From the NCBI GenBank assembly GCA_026874595.1, contig CM049313.1, positions 24,424,008 through 24,488,007 of the forward strand: 64,000 nt of DNA. Reading direction: 5' to 3'. Position numbers and translations under genes: made by a program. Positions 1 through 11,034 of the stretch are shown piece by piece (the stretch's first letter is position 1; each line of letters begins with the position of its first letter). Below the pieces are notes generated by a model. That model was not told the DNA's origin, ran no database searches, and saw only the letters and a program-made list of their open reading frames with translations. The stretch comes from Sipunculus nudus (lineage: Eukaryota > Annelida > Sipuncula > Golfingiida > Sipunculidae).

Positions 1-1040
1 ATCTTAATATAAGAGTAAAAATGAAACCTATACGTTGTGCAATTTGACACATATCCGAGTACAAAGCCCAGGAACTGTTCAAATAGTTCCATAAAGGTGG
101 TTACACTGATTTTTATCATTTATGTCATTACACCAATTTGCCTAGGCAAATATCCTTAAAAACGAGAAATTAGGTCACTGTGATTTATAATCTACTGGCT
201 ATTAGAACAAAAAAAAAATTGTGCACCCTGAATGTCAGATTGGCACTTATAGTATCTAATAGGCCCAGAATCCTCTAACGCAACACTAGGCCCAGAATCC
301 TCTAACGCAACATAGGAGCCTCTGTAAATATCTTCATGGAAATCTAAAATTAATTCATCGTGATATATATTCTGCAAGCTACAGGTCTAAAGGAGGAACC
401 TTAACACCCAGACAGTCTGACTGAGTTCAAATGGTGTCCGTAAACCCTAGAATATTTTAACCTAACATCCAGGAAAGTTCTGGGCAAATCTCCTTTGAAA
501 CCTGGAATTAGGTTCTTAGAGCATTCAAATATACATCCAGAGAGGTCCTTGGAAAGTTTTTGTCGAATCCCTCAACTAGATCACTGTAATCTTAATGCTG
601 TGAGCTAAAGGAAAAGCACGAATTTAACACTGAAAGTCAGATTGGTACAAATCATTACAGTTTGACTAGAATCTTCTCACATAAAATTTTAGGTCCACAC
701 TTAATCTCAAGCAACAATTGAAACTGGGTCATGGTGATCTATATTTTGTGAGCTAAAAGCAGCAAATCTAATTTTGAGCACCTAGAAAGTCAGACAGGGC
801 ATCAGTCTTAAATGTTTGATATAAAAAATGTCTTAGCTAAAGTAAAGAGAGGTCATTGTAATGTCTCCTTGGACATAAAAAATAAAGTCAATGGGAACCT
901 ATGCTATCCAAGACTTGTAAAAGAACATGAATATGAATTTTAGCAGTTATCAAAGAAACTTTAATATTGGCAGATAATGTTAACTAACACCAAAACCAAA
1001 ATAAAACAATTTTCTTGAAAATTATTTCAAGAATTCCAGA
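1..1040. other. AT-rich sequence without recognisable gene
   Basis: I see no convincing coding region here. The only local structure is a 27-bp direct duplication at 261-314 (unit begins aggcccagaatcctc). Phrases such as 'aaagtcagattggta' recur loosely at about 232 and 630, hinting at an old degenerate repeat. Short open frames on either strand show no family resemblance. Confidence 0.5.
261..314. repeat. 27-bp tandem duplication, two copies
   Basis: The unit starting aggcccagaatcctctaacg occurs at 261 and again at 288, giving two almost identical adjacent copies. It is a simple local duplication with no evident function. Confidence 0.85.
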
Positions 1041-1044
1041 CATT

Positions 1045-1625
1045 CAAAACATAGGCAAAGATACCAAACTGAATCCCCAACCTTAATTCCTTGGCTTGTC
1101 AGACATGACTCAACTGTTAAGAAGCCATATTTGAAGCTATACTGAATATCACGATAACCGAATATGGTATTGTCTTGGAGTAGGCTTCAATAGATTCTTT
1201 GACCCTGACAACAAAGGCAAAGATACCAAAATCAACCCCCTACCTCTGTTCCTTGGAGTGGAGTGTCATACATGATCAAATGTACAATTGCCATATTGGC
1301 AGTCATATTAAATATCCCCAGAATCAAAAACAGTAAAGTCTTGAAGATAATTTGAATAGTCTCATGGGCCATGAAAAACATAGACGATAAAACCAAAATC
1401 ATTCCTCTACCTCAATAACTTTTTGAGTTATGTATGATTTTATGGGAAGGCGGCCATATTGGCAGCCATATTGAATTTCACCGTAACCAAATACGGTACT
1501 GTCTTGGAAATGGTTTCAATAGATTTCTTGACCCTGAAAACATAGGCAAAGACACCTAAATCAATCCCCTACCCCAATTACTTTACGAATTATGTATGAT
1601 TCAATGGTTTGGCGTCCAAGATGGC
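1045..1625 (+). repeat. Degenerate ~165-bp tandem repeat, about 3.5 copies
   Basis: Four consecutive blocks each run through the same order of phrases: an 'acataggcaaagatacc' start, 'atcaatcccctacc', a 'tatgtatgatt' segment, a 'ggcggccatattggcagcc' segment, then 'aatacggtactgtcttgg' and 'tcaatagatttcttgaccctga'. Blocks begin near 1050, 1215, 1378 and 1538. The copies differ substantially, so the array is old. Confidence 0.75.
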
Positions 1626-1900
1626 CGCCATCTTTAATTTTACCCTTTCTGCCCGCGGTCCAGGATGTCTACCAAAGTTTTTGTTTTACTCCTCTAAAGG
1701 TGTCCTACTTGGATCAGAAGTCGAAATTACGGGACATACGATTGCACACAGGACCCCCCTCAGCCCCCGGACTAAAGATACTTGTTCAGCGGGGACTCAA
1801 GGACAACAGTCGAAGTTAAAGCTCGGCACAGAAACAGTTTCGCTCATTCTGCGCGCTTGCTGGGCGGGAGCCTTTACCAGCATCGGAAGAGACTCTGCTT

Positions 1901-2570
1901 ATGTATATTGCTCATTTTAATCTCCGCTTTTTGAAGCATTCTTCCATGTCAGTGTGCCTTCGCTCCCTTTATATTGAAGAAGGCTATAAGAATCCCCTTA
2001 ATGACTACGAAAGATTAAAGCGTGCATTAAAAGAGACCAGGTTATACGATGGACCACCTAGACAAAAGTTGCCTATTACAATGGAGGTTCTTTTGCTCGT
2101 GTCACAAGTTGTAGACCAAACGTTTAATCATAATATGTTATGGGCAGCAATGACATTAGCATACTTTGGTTGTTTGAGAGCAGCCGGACTCTGTGTATCC
2201 ACTAAGTTCGATGAGAAAGTACACCTCACAGTGAATGATATTATATTTGAACATGCTCATACGCCACCATATATTACCCTCCATCTAAAAGATTCGAAAA
2301 CCGACAAGAGTAGTCCCGGTATAGATATACATATCGGCTGTTCTCAAACCGAAGTATGCGCCAAAAAATCATATCTGGAAATGCGTTTTAACAAGCTCAA
2401 TGCCGATCTAAATCAGCCACTGTTTGTGTTCGATAATGGTTATGTTTTGAGCAAACGGTTATTCGCCATTCGCACGATGCACTGCCGATATAACCCTCCC
2501 TCCCACACCTTTGGACATTTCTTTAGATCGGGTGGATGCACCGTTTTTTGCTTAGATTATCTTTGGTGCT
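1901..2570 (+). pseudogene. Tyrosine recombinase remnant (Crypton/DIRS/Ngaro type)
   Basis: This is the catalytic part of a eukaryotic tyrosine recombinase, the enzyme that integrates Crypton or DIRS/Ngaro elements. Seen: an N-side segment with EGYKNPLND and RQKLPIT, the first arginine box YFGCLRAAGL, a lysine region with LKDSKTDKSSPG, and an H-x-x-R box reading GHFFRSGGCT. The family normally ends in a tyrosine segment after a GRW-type motif; here reading passes after about 2545 into unrelated sequence and the nucleophilic tyrosine is absent. Open reading frame continues to 2722 but the last ~45 residues look DUF6589-like rather than recombinase. The region upstream of 1901 has no clear N-terminal domain. 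I infer a 3'-truncated or recombined copy. The exact superfamily cannot be fixed without alignment. Confidence 0.65.
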
Positions 2571-2584
2571 TGTCTGTATACCTT

Positions 2585-3015
2585 CATGAGACGACTGATG
2601 TGAAACCAAAAGTCAGCCAGTCCTTCAACCAAGTCTCACACTTCATGAAGTTTTTGGCCAGTGGTTTGACGTGCCTCCTAGCCATGCCAGTTCAGGAAAG
2701 TCTTTATCTCATTGTTTTTTAAATGGCTATTCTTAAAAATGATCAAAAGTCACGGTTCTTTGTTTTCCTTTTTGGGGCATCTTAAGACCTTACACCTTGG
2801 TGTCTACGATGCAGACACCAGCAGTAAAGAAGGCGTACGTGAGATCATGGACCAGTATGTACTATGGGAAATAGATGGCCTACCACAGGTTGTGCCCTGT
2901 CATGGGAAACAGCTTTCATGTGTGAGGCCAAGCGAACCAGATCATTCAAACAGTCAAAGAAGGAGATGCTTCTTGGTTTGGAACCATGTCCTCAATAAAT
3001 TCACCATCGTGGGAT
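2585..3015 (+). pseudogene. DUF6589-like fragments
   Basis: The first part (about 2590-2790) reads VSQSFNQVSHFMKFLASGL and matches, on the opposite strand, sequence at 30360-30670. The second part (about 2790-2930) reads REIMDQYVLWEIDGLPQVV followed by PCHGKQLS. From memory both resemble DUF6589, a multicopy animal and fungal family of unknown function often found in repeats; that identification is recollection, not a search. The C-terminal-like block lies before the N-terminal-like block, so the arrangement is rearranged or two copies are joined. Reading frame changes near 2715 and downstream of 2935. A non-functional remnant. Confidence 0.5.
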
Positions 3016-3347
3016 AGCGCTCCAGGTAATAAATATAACTTTTCAGTTCTGAATACACATTCTCTCATGCAAGTCTCTGATTACTGTTTCTGATGAATAA
3101 ATATGGACACAGCCTTAAATCACTATGTGTTAGACCAGGTTCAATATGGGCTAACCATTTATGTCTCGAGTGTGCTCGATGTCGACCTTACCAGTGATAC
3201 CTGGTGTTGGTGTAACGAAGGTATGCAACCAAATTTTGTTTTGTTTTCATCAGTCTCCTTTATGCATATTTCACTTAAAAATCAACACACCACAGTTGCA
3301 TGGGGAAATTCAAAAATATCAGTGTTTTATTGGCTATGCATGAATCA

Positions 3348-3349
3348 GT

Positions 3350-3407
<58 letters not shown>

Positions 3408-3428
3408 TATTTATATATATATGTATGT
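3348..3428. repeat. (TA)n microsatellite
   Basis: About 80 bp of nearly pure TA with a few interruptions. The peptide-like open frames across it are artefacts of the dinucleotide. Confidence 0.95.
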
Positions 3429-3674
3429 ATAACTTATTTCATAAAAGGAGAAAAAACTCGCAACAAACCAAATGTTAAATGGGTATTTGAAATGATCTTG
3501 AATATTTCAAACAGTTAACAAATTAGTTTGTGTATAAATTGCATGCCGTATATTTCAAAGAATATTTTCGGTCTGGTTTTGATACCTAGCATAGTACAAT
3601 TGTATTTCTATACTTGACTTGATATGTACTGTGTTATATTCCTTGGGAGTCCTTAACCCTTGAGTCCAAGAATT

Positions 3675-4669
3675 GAGCCCCTTTTTTTCGTTTTATAAAT
3701 ACTTTTTTTCGGTTTTAATAAAATCAAATTCCGGAATTTTCCATTTTATCTTTATATTTTATGTAATAATATTCCTACATATTCTTACGAGTTAAATCTG
3801 GCAAAATCCGGATGATTAAATGGATTACGTGTTCAATAGGCTGGTTAAAATGTTTTACAAATTAATTACTGCTAACATTTATGCCAGAGTTACTTACGTT
3901 TATTGAAAATTATACGTGGTCCTGCGCATAAATTGTTCTCCGTCAGGCCCACACGCAAGTAATCCAGCGCGTGTTCACTGAATCGGCAAGACAGTTTGTT
4001 TTCATCTGTAAACAAATCAGGAAGGACCTGCTTTTGTCTGCGCTCTACCCTCGACCGTTTCAAACATTTGAAACAAGTATGGTAGTATTAAATTCAAAGC
4101 TATTTATCTACATGATATGCGGTTAGATCGAGATTTCCCGCTGGAAGATGTTGAGTTGTTTGCTTCTTTAATATGGTTATGCGAGAACACGACTGGAACT
4201 CTCACTCCCAAAAGAATTTCACAGCGTTGGTCAGTGATCATATCTTTTGACCTTTTTGAAACGTTTGTTTAATGGACCGAATAAGTAATTGTGGAATAAT
4301 TCTGATTTGGTTCGACTGATGGCCACCACATGGCGCTACCGCTTTATTGTATATCACAGAATTGCGGCATCAGCGTTTCTGGCATCGTTAATATTCGAAA
4401 AATCAAAGCTTGGTGCTTACTGTAACGGTTGTCAGCCGAAATTGGCAGACCTTGCTTGTTATATAGATGGCTGGCGCAGTTTAAAAGATTTTTTTTCACT
4501 AGATATTGGCGGAGAATTTCTTTTATTGAATTTTAAATCTGCTTTTAATTCGACTTTCCGCCGTAAACCGTGCATTTAATATAATTCCTTTTTTGAACCC
4601 TTATTCCGTTTTCAAGCCCTAATACGGGTTTTCCATCCGTTTTCCGTTAAAACGGAAAACCCCGGGCTC
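3675..4669. mobile_element. Possible ~1-kb DNA element with imperfect terminal inverted repeats
   Basis: The left end reads gagcccctttttttcgtttt and the reverse complement of the right end reads gagcccggggttttccgttt, an imperfect inverted pair of roughly 20-25 bp. The 6-mer caagaa lies just outside both ends (3668-3673 and 4672-4677), separated from the ends by two bases on each side, and could be a target duplication. Inside is a 96-codon open frame at 4289-4579 that I do not recognise. The sequence just inside the right end forms a perfect 10-bp stem with a 2-nt loop at 4639-4660. The evidence is modest and superfamily is unknown. Confidence 0.35.
4639..4660. repeat. Perfect 10-bp inverted repeat, 2-nt loop
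   Basis: gttttccgtt and aacggaaaac flank two bases. It lies just inside the right end of the candidate element at 3675-4669 and may be a subterminal hairpin of it. Confidence 0.8.
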
Positions 4670-5259
4670 TACAAGAACAAGTCTAAGTCAATTACTCTGG
4701 AATCCAAGTCAGAATCCATGAGAATGGACTTGAGACCAAGTGCAGACTTCAGTACTATATCACTGTCCTGTATGACAGTCCAAGAAAAGTTTAGCAGTTT
4801 GCAAGGTAATATTATAGACGTATGTTTTACACATAGGTCATATGTTGATCAATGTCTTTATTCAATGTCTTTATTTATTTTTTCACACATATATCAGTAG
4901 TACTTAATATATCTAGGTTAAATTTTGGTTGATTTATTGCATAACATTTATGCGTGAACCTGGATGTAGGCAAGTAGTAATGGTAATCCTACTAATTTAT
5001 TTTAATTTTCTTAACAGATACTGAAGAAGACATGTTGAATGTTCAAATACCATTGTCCCTTTTGGAGATGGTTCCATGTAGGATGGATCCCTTGCTGAAA
5101 ACCTCGAGACTGTGGATGGTGAACTGCAAGCCCCTGCTGGTGACTGGTGGTGCTAGATAGAATGCAGGAATCTGGAGGATCAGCATTTTGTGTATGCCGA
5201 ATGGACATAGGACCAGTAGTTACATGTGGTAATATCAACTGTCCTAGAGGGCACAAGTT

Positions 5260-5262
5260 TCA

Positions 5263-5302
<40 letters not shown>
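5260..5302. repeat. (TA)n microsatellite beside an element end
   Basis: About 40 bp of TA immediately precedes the TGTTACG end of the miniature element at 5304. Several element ends in this window abut TA runs in the same way (49688, 58394). Confidence 0.95.
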
Positions 5303-5303
<1 letters not shown>

Positions 5304-5462
5304 TGTTACGGGGTGACATAAAATACGGACCGAACTGTCTCGCTAGTGAAGTTTGCTTTGCTAGCGAAGCTGTTGGTACGCCGGACTTGTGCGCCACCGA
5401 CATCGGTTCGAAACCGGCATCGGCCAGATGTTTTCCCCTGAGCAATTTTTATCTTCGTAACA
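5304..5462 (+). repeat. Left terminal repeat / tRNA-like unit, copy 1
   Basis: This copy starts TGTTACGG and ends CGTAACA. Its B box ggttcgaaacc is a perfect match to the Pol III consensus core; the A box (tagcgaagctgttgg) is slightly off. It aligns along its whole length with 5569-5725, with differences mainly in the central stem region. Confidence 0.75.
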
Positions 5463-5568
5463 AATGACGTGACGTTAAACTTTGTGGCCCTGGGAATACA
5501 CTCACCAAAGTGTGACTCCTGGGATAATTAGTCTTGTTCTGATAGCAGAACGCTCTTAAGAGAGGGTG

Positions 5569-5725
5569 TGTTACGGGGTGACATAAAAAGCGGACCGAAC
5601 TGTCTCGCTAGTGAAGCTTGATTTTTTAGCGAAGTGGTTGAAACGCTGGACATGTGCGCAACCGACGTGGGCTCGAATCCCAGATCGGCCCAGAATTTTC
5701 CCCTTTACAATTTGTCTTCGTAACA
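5569..5725 (+). repeat. Right terminal repeat / tRNA-like unit, copy 2
   Basis: Same layout as copy 1. The A box tagcgaagtggttg is the better of the two; the B box has one change (ggctcgaatcc). It is followed directly by 'atata' and a short TA-rich stretch to about 5790. Confidence 0.75.
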
Positions 5726-6150
5726 ATATAACAATATACATACACACACATATATATATGTAAATATATATATGTATATGTATATATTGGGGCAGGTAGT
5801 ATGAGTAACTGTATTGATGGTAAGATGATGCACACAAGAGCTGGTCGTGCAATATGATGTTTACCCAACACATATGAAACTGTCCAAACACGAACACTGG
5901 ATACTGTATTTTTATGTACCTGTTGTATAATCGGGGATAATGGGAATGTGCATGGTGTATCAGTCTATTGTCCCACATGCGGCGTAATTTCCTTTGTTTT
6001 AACTGTACGTTCAAATCTGCTTGCATCACAGGGTCATGAAAAGTGACCATGCAAGTGAAGTTGCATGGCGACTTTCCAAATATGGGAAAGAAGTAGTGCG
6101 TAGCCAAAAAAAAGACACGCGTGACCTTCGACCAAGGAGGCGGGGCATCA

Positions 6151-6300
6151 GTTATAGCCCAATGAAATGTAAAGCAAGCCATGAGATTTGCTTGGCTTGT
6201 GTCAATCATGGCAGGCTCGCCTAGACGGCTCGCCGCGCCAGCCGTGTGACACAAGCCTCGCAAATTTCACGGCTTGCATTACATTTCATTGGGCTATAAC
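6151..6300. mobile_element. Fold-back element with 54-bp arms
   Basis: The left arm 6151-6204 (starts gttatagcccaatgaaatgt) is repeated in inverse orientation at 6247-6300 (ends acatttcattgggctataac) with only a handful of mismatches. The 42-bp centre is GC-rich (gcaggctcgcctagacggct). This is a hairpin-forming fold-back or MITE-like unit with no coding capacity. I could not define a target duplication. Confidence 0.8.
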
Positions 6301-6339
6301 CAATACTGAGAACAAAAAGCTGAAACAGGTACCCCTTTG

Positions 6340-6440
6340 ATGTTAATAAAAGCACCTTCAGGTAAACAAAACAAGCTGTGACACTGAAATGTACAAATTT
6401 ACTCCTGATGTTGTTGTACATTTCAGTGCCCTGGATGTAA
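6340..6440 (-). repeat. Dispersed repeat, copy 1 (partner at 23690)
   Basis: Read on the minus strand this segment has cagggcactgaaatgta, then tttcagtgtcacagctt and ttgttt, in the same order as 23700-23790 on the plus strand. It contains a perfect 15-bp inverted pair: cactgaaatgtacaa at 6382 and ttgtacatttcagtg at 6414. Function unknown. Confidence 0.65.
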
Positions 6441-8590
6441 AAGTACAGCCGCACTGAAGGGTGGTATCGTTTATTTGAAAAAAACATATTCATGCAAGTA
6501 CCCAGATAACCCCAGCAGTTTACACCTTGCTTTTTGTATCCTATTGTCGACCTTTTAAGAATCAATGGAATTTTGAAATGTTAATTCTAAATAAAAGATA
6601 TGTTAATTCTGTATAAAAAATTCAAAACTTTCTGGGGTTATAGTTAAAAACTCATAGTTTTGTATCATATATATCAATAATGTAGGCGAGGAGATATACG
6701 TCCTTTTTACATGGGGTTATATTAATATCGTCTACTACTAATACCAATGGTTGGAAGGACCTAGCTATTTATGACATACACGATGAGGATTTTGTATGCA
6801 GATGTTACATTGTCAGTAACGTAGAAAGCTTGCCTTGGTGCAAGGTCGATAATTACACACCGGTTGGTTTTAAGAAATCCCGTAGCGTTCCTCCTTTTAT
6901 ATCAGAAGGAGGAATAAAAGAGTCATTCAGACGAAGATGCAGCTTTAAGGGAAGTGCCACCCTTGCTACTGCGCATCGCGGACGCGCAGCTACTGGTGCG
7001 CTTGATATTGGGACACACTGAAAGCCGGGCCCAGAATGAGAAACACGGGCCTAATTTAACACATGAAAAAAAGACCCTTACTTACTAGAATCGATCTTAA
7101 AACTGAGTTAATCATAAAGATTTGGTTTATCCCTTCCCTATGAAATAAAAGTTTAGCTGATAATTTGTATTTTTAGTGGTAATTTTTTACTCTTAATAAT
7201 GGTTAAAATGATTTTATTTGGGGCCGTCAGGAATCCCAGGCCCACAGAAAACGGCCGTATCATACTTATTTTATGCGTATTTTACACTTTCTCTAGTTGA
7301 TTATAATAGAATGGACAGTAATCTAACCATAGACACCAGAAAATAAAATTTGGAAAATCAAGCCGGTTCCTCACTAAAACATATTTCTCAGTTGTTATAC
7401 AGTGTCCTGGTTATGTAATATATGATATAACAGAATTTTATCATGAAGAGAATAGCAGAAGACAATCAATGCCACATCCATATTGGGAAGCATGATCTCG
7501 GGTCACCCATGCCCTGACCTCTGGTGTATCAGAATAATTTAATGTTTAAGAGTTAATGAAGAAATGTTGCTACAATCAGTTCTTAAAAATGTTATAACTA
7601 TATCATCTAAGAATTATACATGAAGAAGTTATGGATCCAATATTTCCTATAATTTATTTTGGACAATCACAGGACAAGTTTTCTCATATCAAAAGATAAA
7701 GGACAGGGTCATGTGAAAAAAGATAAACATGACAGCATGGCAGGACACAGACATTCAACAGGATTAGAAAATAAAGTATTTTTTAAAAGTACTTTTACAA
7801 AATATATTTTTATTTTTTGCTCCAGAACAGTTTGTACCCGTCTGACTCATTACATATTGCTTAGAAAATATGTCAAAATATATACGAACCAAACTGGCTA
7901 CTTAAACTTATGTGTCACATCTACGTATTTCTTCCTGGTAAGATTAAATTGCATAAAAATATATGTATTTAAAACAGAACAAGACCTGAGTGGCATATCC
8001 GAGCACTTATCATCATTTTATAATGATCTTGTTCATTACCATTTACTTATAAAATATATCAGTTATTGCCTCCAAAAAGTGGAGTATTCAGCACACTGCT
8101 CCTCACGTAGCTGTAATTCACTGCAGTCGTACAAGATCTCCCTGGCTATAACCGCTACTTTATATAGCAAGGTTATCCTGGTCGGACCACCGGGACCACA
8201 GACCAAAGAATTGAAATCAAGCCAATGCGACCGGGGTATCGCATTATGCACACTATAGATAGATTATGAGTTTTGTCACAAAAGTATGTTATAACTCACG
8301 CTTGATTGAAACATATCCTAGTATAAGACAGATCGCAGTTTAGTACTAAGATATGACAGGAGACAATCTCTCAGTCTATGACGCGATCGAAATAACGGCC
8401 TTAAAGCAGTACTGGTTCATACAATGAGAGGGTTAGAAAACTGAATGAGTACCTTATAAATATTTTTTTCCAGTAGATAAAATGTTTTCCGGCTGCCCAA
8501 AGTGTATATTTCATTTTTTTTAATGGAACAAGTTTATTTACATAGATAACTTAGATCCATGGTATGGAATGTAGTAATATTTTGAATGCT
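6441..8590. other. No recognisable gene
   Basis: AT-rich sequence. A 199-codon open frame at 7659-8258 has low-complexity, lysine- and tyrosine-rich content without a family match, so I do not call it a gene. A more GC-rich patch (6830-7040) and another (8090-8250) are probably old repeat fragments. Confidence 0.5.
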
Positions 8591-8599
8591 GACCCCCTT

Positions 8600-9570
8600 G
8601 AGTGGCTTCCTTCTGCCCCTACACAAAACAAGTGACCAATGGGTCATGACGCTCAGCCGACTGACATGTTGACAATATGTCCTTGCACTGGCGACTGAAT
8701 GAGAAAATGTAGGTGGCATCATCGTTCATGCATGCATAATACAAGTTTATCAAGACCCATAAGCACACCAAATTTGATGACAGTCCAACCGGCCTTTTCT
8801 GAAGAATCTGGCAATTTGAGTGTATTTTGCATTATTTCTTGGGTGCTCAAACTTACCCCAAATATAAAGGTCACAGTGACGTAATTTCAGGTTTCTGGGG
8901 AGAACTTTTGAGGAGCTCTCAGGATGTCAAGTTACAAGAATCTGGGTTCAATGGTTATGATTTGTGCCCTACTTTGGTATCAAATTTTCAATTATTCAGG
9001 GGGGGGGGGGTGCTTATAAGCCCCATAAGCCCCTTTCCAAGGAGACTTTTCTTGGACCTCCCTGGATTTTAAGATAGAAGAATCTAGTACTAATGGTCAT
9101 GATTTGTGCATTGCTTTGGTATCAAATTTTCAGATATGCTGTGGGGTGATTTTTAGCCCCATAGCTCAGAGAATATGAGTAACAGAGACCTTATCTCGGA
9201 TTTACAAGGATATTTTTCACGGTCCTCCCTGGTTGTCAAGTTAGCAGATACTGGGTCCAGTGGCTGTGATTTGTGCCCTGATAATGGATGACTGAATCTT
9301 TAAAGGTCTTAAAAATAGAGAAAAAATTGCTTGAAATTATAAAGATCCAGGTGGCCCACCAGTCTGCAGGAACTGATGAAACACTCCATGAAGAAATATG
9401 CATGCAAAGAATCATGGTGATCAATGAATTAGTTGTTCACATACTGTAGCTTTTGTGTCAAATTTAAATTATTCATGGGGTTCTTCTGAGCCGAATAGCA
9501 CGGAGAATATTAGCAACAGAGACCTAACTAGAGGTTTCCTGAGCGATTTTCATGGACCTCTCTGGATGTC
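8600..9570 (+). repeat. Dispersed mollusc-type repeat, block 1 (left of the LTR element)
   Basis: This block carries the phrases seen again at 17257-18004 and 61480-64000: 'caagtgacc..tgggtcatgacg', 'atttgtgccct', 'agtctgcaggaactgatgaaac', 'atgcatgcaaagaatcatggtgat', 'agccccatagctc', 'gtaacagagacctaa'. Copies here are diverged. It includes a run of ten or more G at 9000-9011. The block is interrupted by the LTR retrotransposon at 9571 and resumes at 17257. Confidence 0.8.
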
Positions 9571-10728
9571 TGTCACGGGGTCACCCTGGCCCGTGGCCAG
9601 GTTCGTTTGAAATATTAAGGAAGGATGCCCAAGAATAGCCAAGCACTCTCACACACACCCATGAACAAACAACTAAGGCAGCAGGTATAAAACAAACTTT
9701 TTGTATTGACTATATATACAGTGAATTTCAATAAGTTGACTTGGCTGGTAGCTGACGCCGATTTAAAGTTGACACAGGAACTGCTACAGGTACCAGAGGG
9801 ACCTTCCCAAAAGTGCGATATCTGAAGACAAATAAAACCCTTATTTAATCTTTACGGTTCGCAACATAATCATCCCAAGAGAAATGTGTCACAAGAAGGG
9901 AGTTTTTAGACAGAAAAGCTAGAAGGACATATAGGATTTAAATTAAGACCGGATTTCAACAGGGCACGGCACAAGTTAATGGAGTAGAAATTATAGTAAT
10001 GAAAATATATAACCAGTTATGTTCTTATGAGGCTGCAATACAGTGTCTTTACAATGCAATAAGGAAAATTGTAACAGGCTCACCAACATTGCGTCAGAGT
10101 TTTAGGAACGTCTGTTGTCACAGGTTGGTAGTGGTGGCGTTGGGTTTTCATGGAAACCATCCCTCAGGTTTACTTCCGGTGCCTGGTTTCCCAAAATTTT
10201 TGCTGCTTGTGTAGAGTAATGCATTGCCAAATATTAACATGTAACTTCAGTCACTGTACAGTTTGGTAGAGAGTTTGGTTTACCATTGTTCATTTGGCAA
10301 AAATGTCCTCTGTCTGCACTTCTATGTTTTTTTTGTGTGTGTTCAGCTCATAGGTGAACCTCTCGGTTCCAGGTTCACAGACCAACTCTGGCCTTCACAC
10401 AAGATTCCCCATGCGCCAAGACACAGAAACGTTACAGCCTCACTTTGAGTTGTGTGATTACCAGGGCATAAGAAAGGACGCGTGACAGGGAGAAAGGGGA
10501 TTCTTAACAAGCAGAAAATAGAACAATTTAAAACCCAATGAATACACAGGGCATTGAAAGGCTGGACCTGACATGGTCCACTGCACTCAGTAAAAACTTG
10601 AAAACAGATCAGGGATTTAAGGTTACAGGACCTTACGGGCTCGGGTAAAGTTGAGGGCAGGGTTAGAAAACTGAGTCACATGTAAAAATATAGTAATAAT
10701 TATCGTTTTCAGCAGTCAACCTGTGACA
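9571..10728 (-). repeat. LTR (3' LTR in element orientation)
   Basis: Direct repeat of 16093-17251. It starts TGTCACGGGGTCACCC and ends CAACCTGTGACA on the plus strand. Being downstream of pol on the coding strand, it is the 3' LTR. The 71-codon open frame inside (9999-10214) occurs in both LTRs and is on the non-coding strand; I regard it as chance. Confidence 0.95.
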
Positions 10729-10729
10729 C

Positions 10730-10743
10730 TACCCTCCCCTTGG
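10730..10743 (-). promoter_or_regulatory. Polypurine tract
   Basis: On the minus strand the sequence just before the 3' LTR reads ccaaggggagggtag followed by TGTCACAGG. A purine run directly abutting the 3' LTR is where second-strand DNA synthesis is primed. Confidence 0.8.
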
Positions 10744-11034
10744 GAAGAAAATGCTGGCATTTTCCAGTGTCTATATATTGCCAATGTGCAACATGTTTAC
10801 AGTGAAGGATAATTTTGGAAGACAGACTAAAGACAGCCTTTTAAGTCTTTAAGACTTATCTATGAAAATCCCTTAATATCGATAGCTTATAGGTTCTATA
10901 AAATTATGTATGATAACTCCATAAAAAAACCGCTTACATGTTCTATAAACGTGTTCTAATATCTTAGGCTAGAGAGGCAGTGACCTTTGAAGGTTATTCT
11001 CCAAGTAGCGAGGGAGTTCATGGTACTTGTAGCC

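Larger units (their letters stand above)
5304..5725 (+). mobile_element. Miniature LTR-like (TRIM-like) element with tRNA-like boxes in its repeats
   Basis: Two direct copies (5304-5462 and 5569-5725, about 158 bp) share the start TGTTACGGGGTGACATAAAA and the end CTTCGTAACA, i.e. TG...CA ends with a short inverted repeat. Between them lie 106 bp with no coding capacity. A purine run, aagagaggg (5558-5566), sits just before the second copy where an LTR element has its polypurine tract. Each copy carries a tRNA-like A box (5362-5375; 5627-5640, tagcgaagtggttg) and B box (ggttcgaaacc at 5405; ggctcgaatcc at 5670). Alternatives: two adjacent tRNA-derived SINEs, or two solo LTRs. I found no convincing primer binding site and no matching target duplication, so the TRIM reading is inference. 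Confidence 0.5.

Noticed and set aside
3103-3432. 109-codon frame ending in YIYIYI
   Set aside because: Its tail is the translated TA microsatellite and the rest shows no family match; the same reasoning applies to frames at 5260-5445, 35334-35723, 36791-37090 and 58364-58555.
5627-5700. Functional tRNA gene
   Set aside because: A and B boxes are present, but the head lacks a convincing acceptor stem and occurs in two diverged copies inside a repeat; the same holds for 51690-51760.
7659-8258. 199-codon open frame
   Set aside because: Composition is that of AT-rich noncoding DNA and no motif is visible.
9999-10214. 71-codon open frame present in both LTRs (9999-10214 and 16521-16736)
   Set aside because: It is duplicated only because the LTRs are duplicated, lies on the strand opposite to gag-pol, and has no family resemblance.
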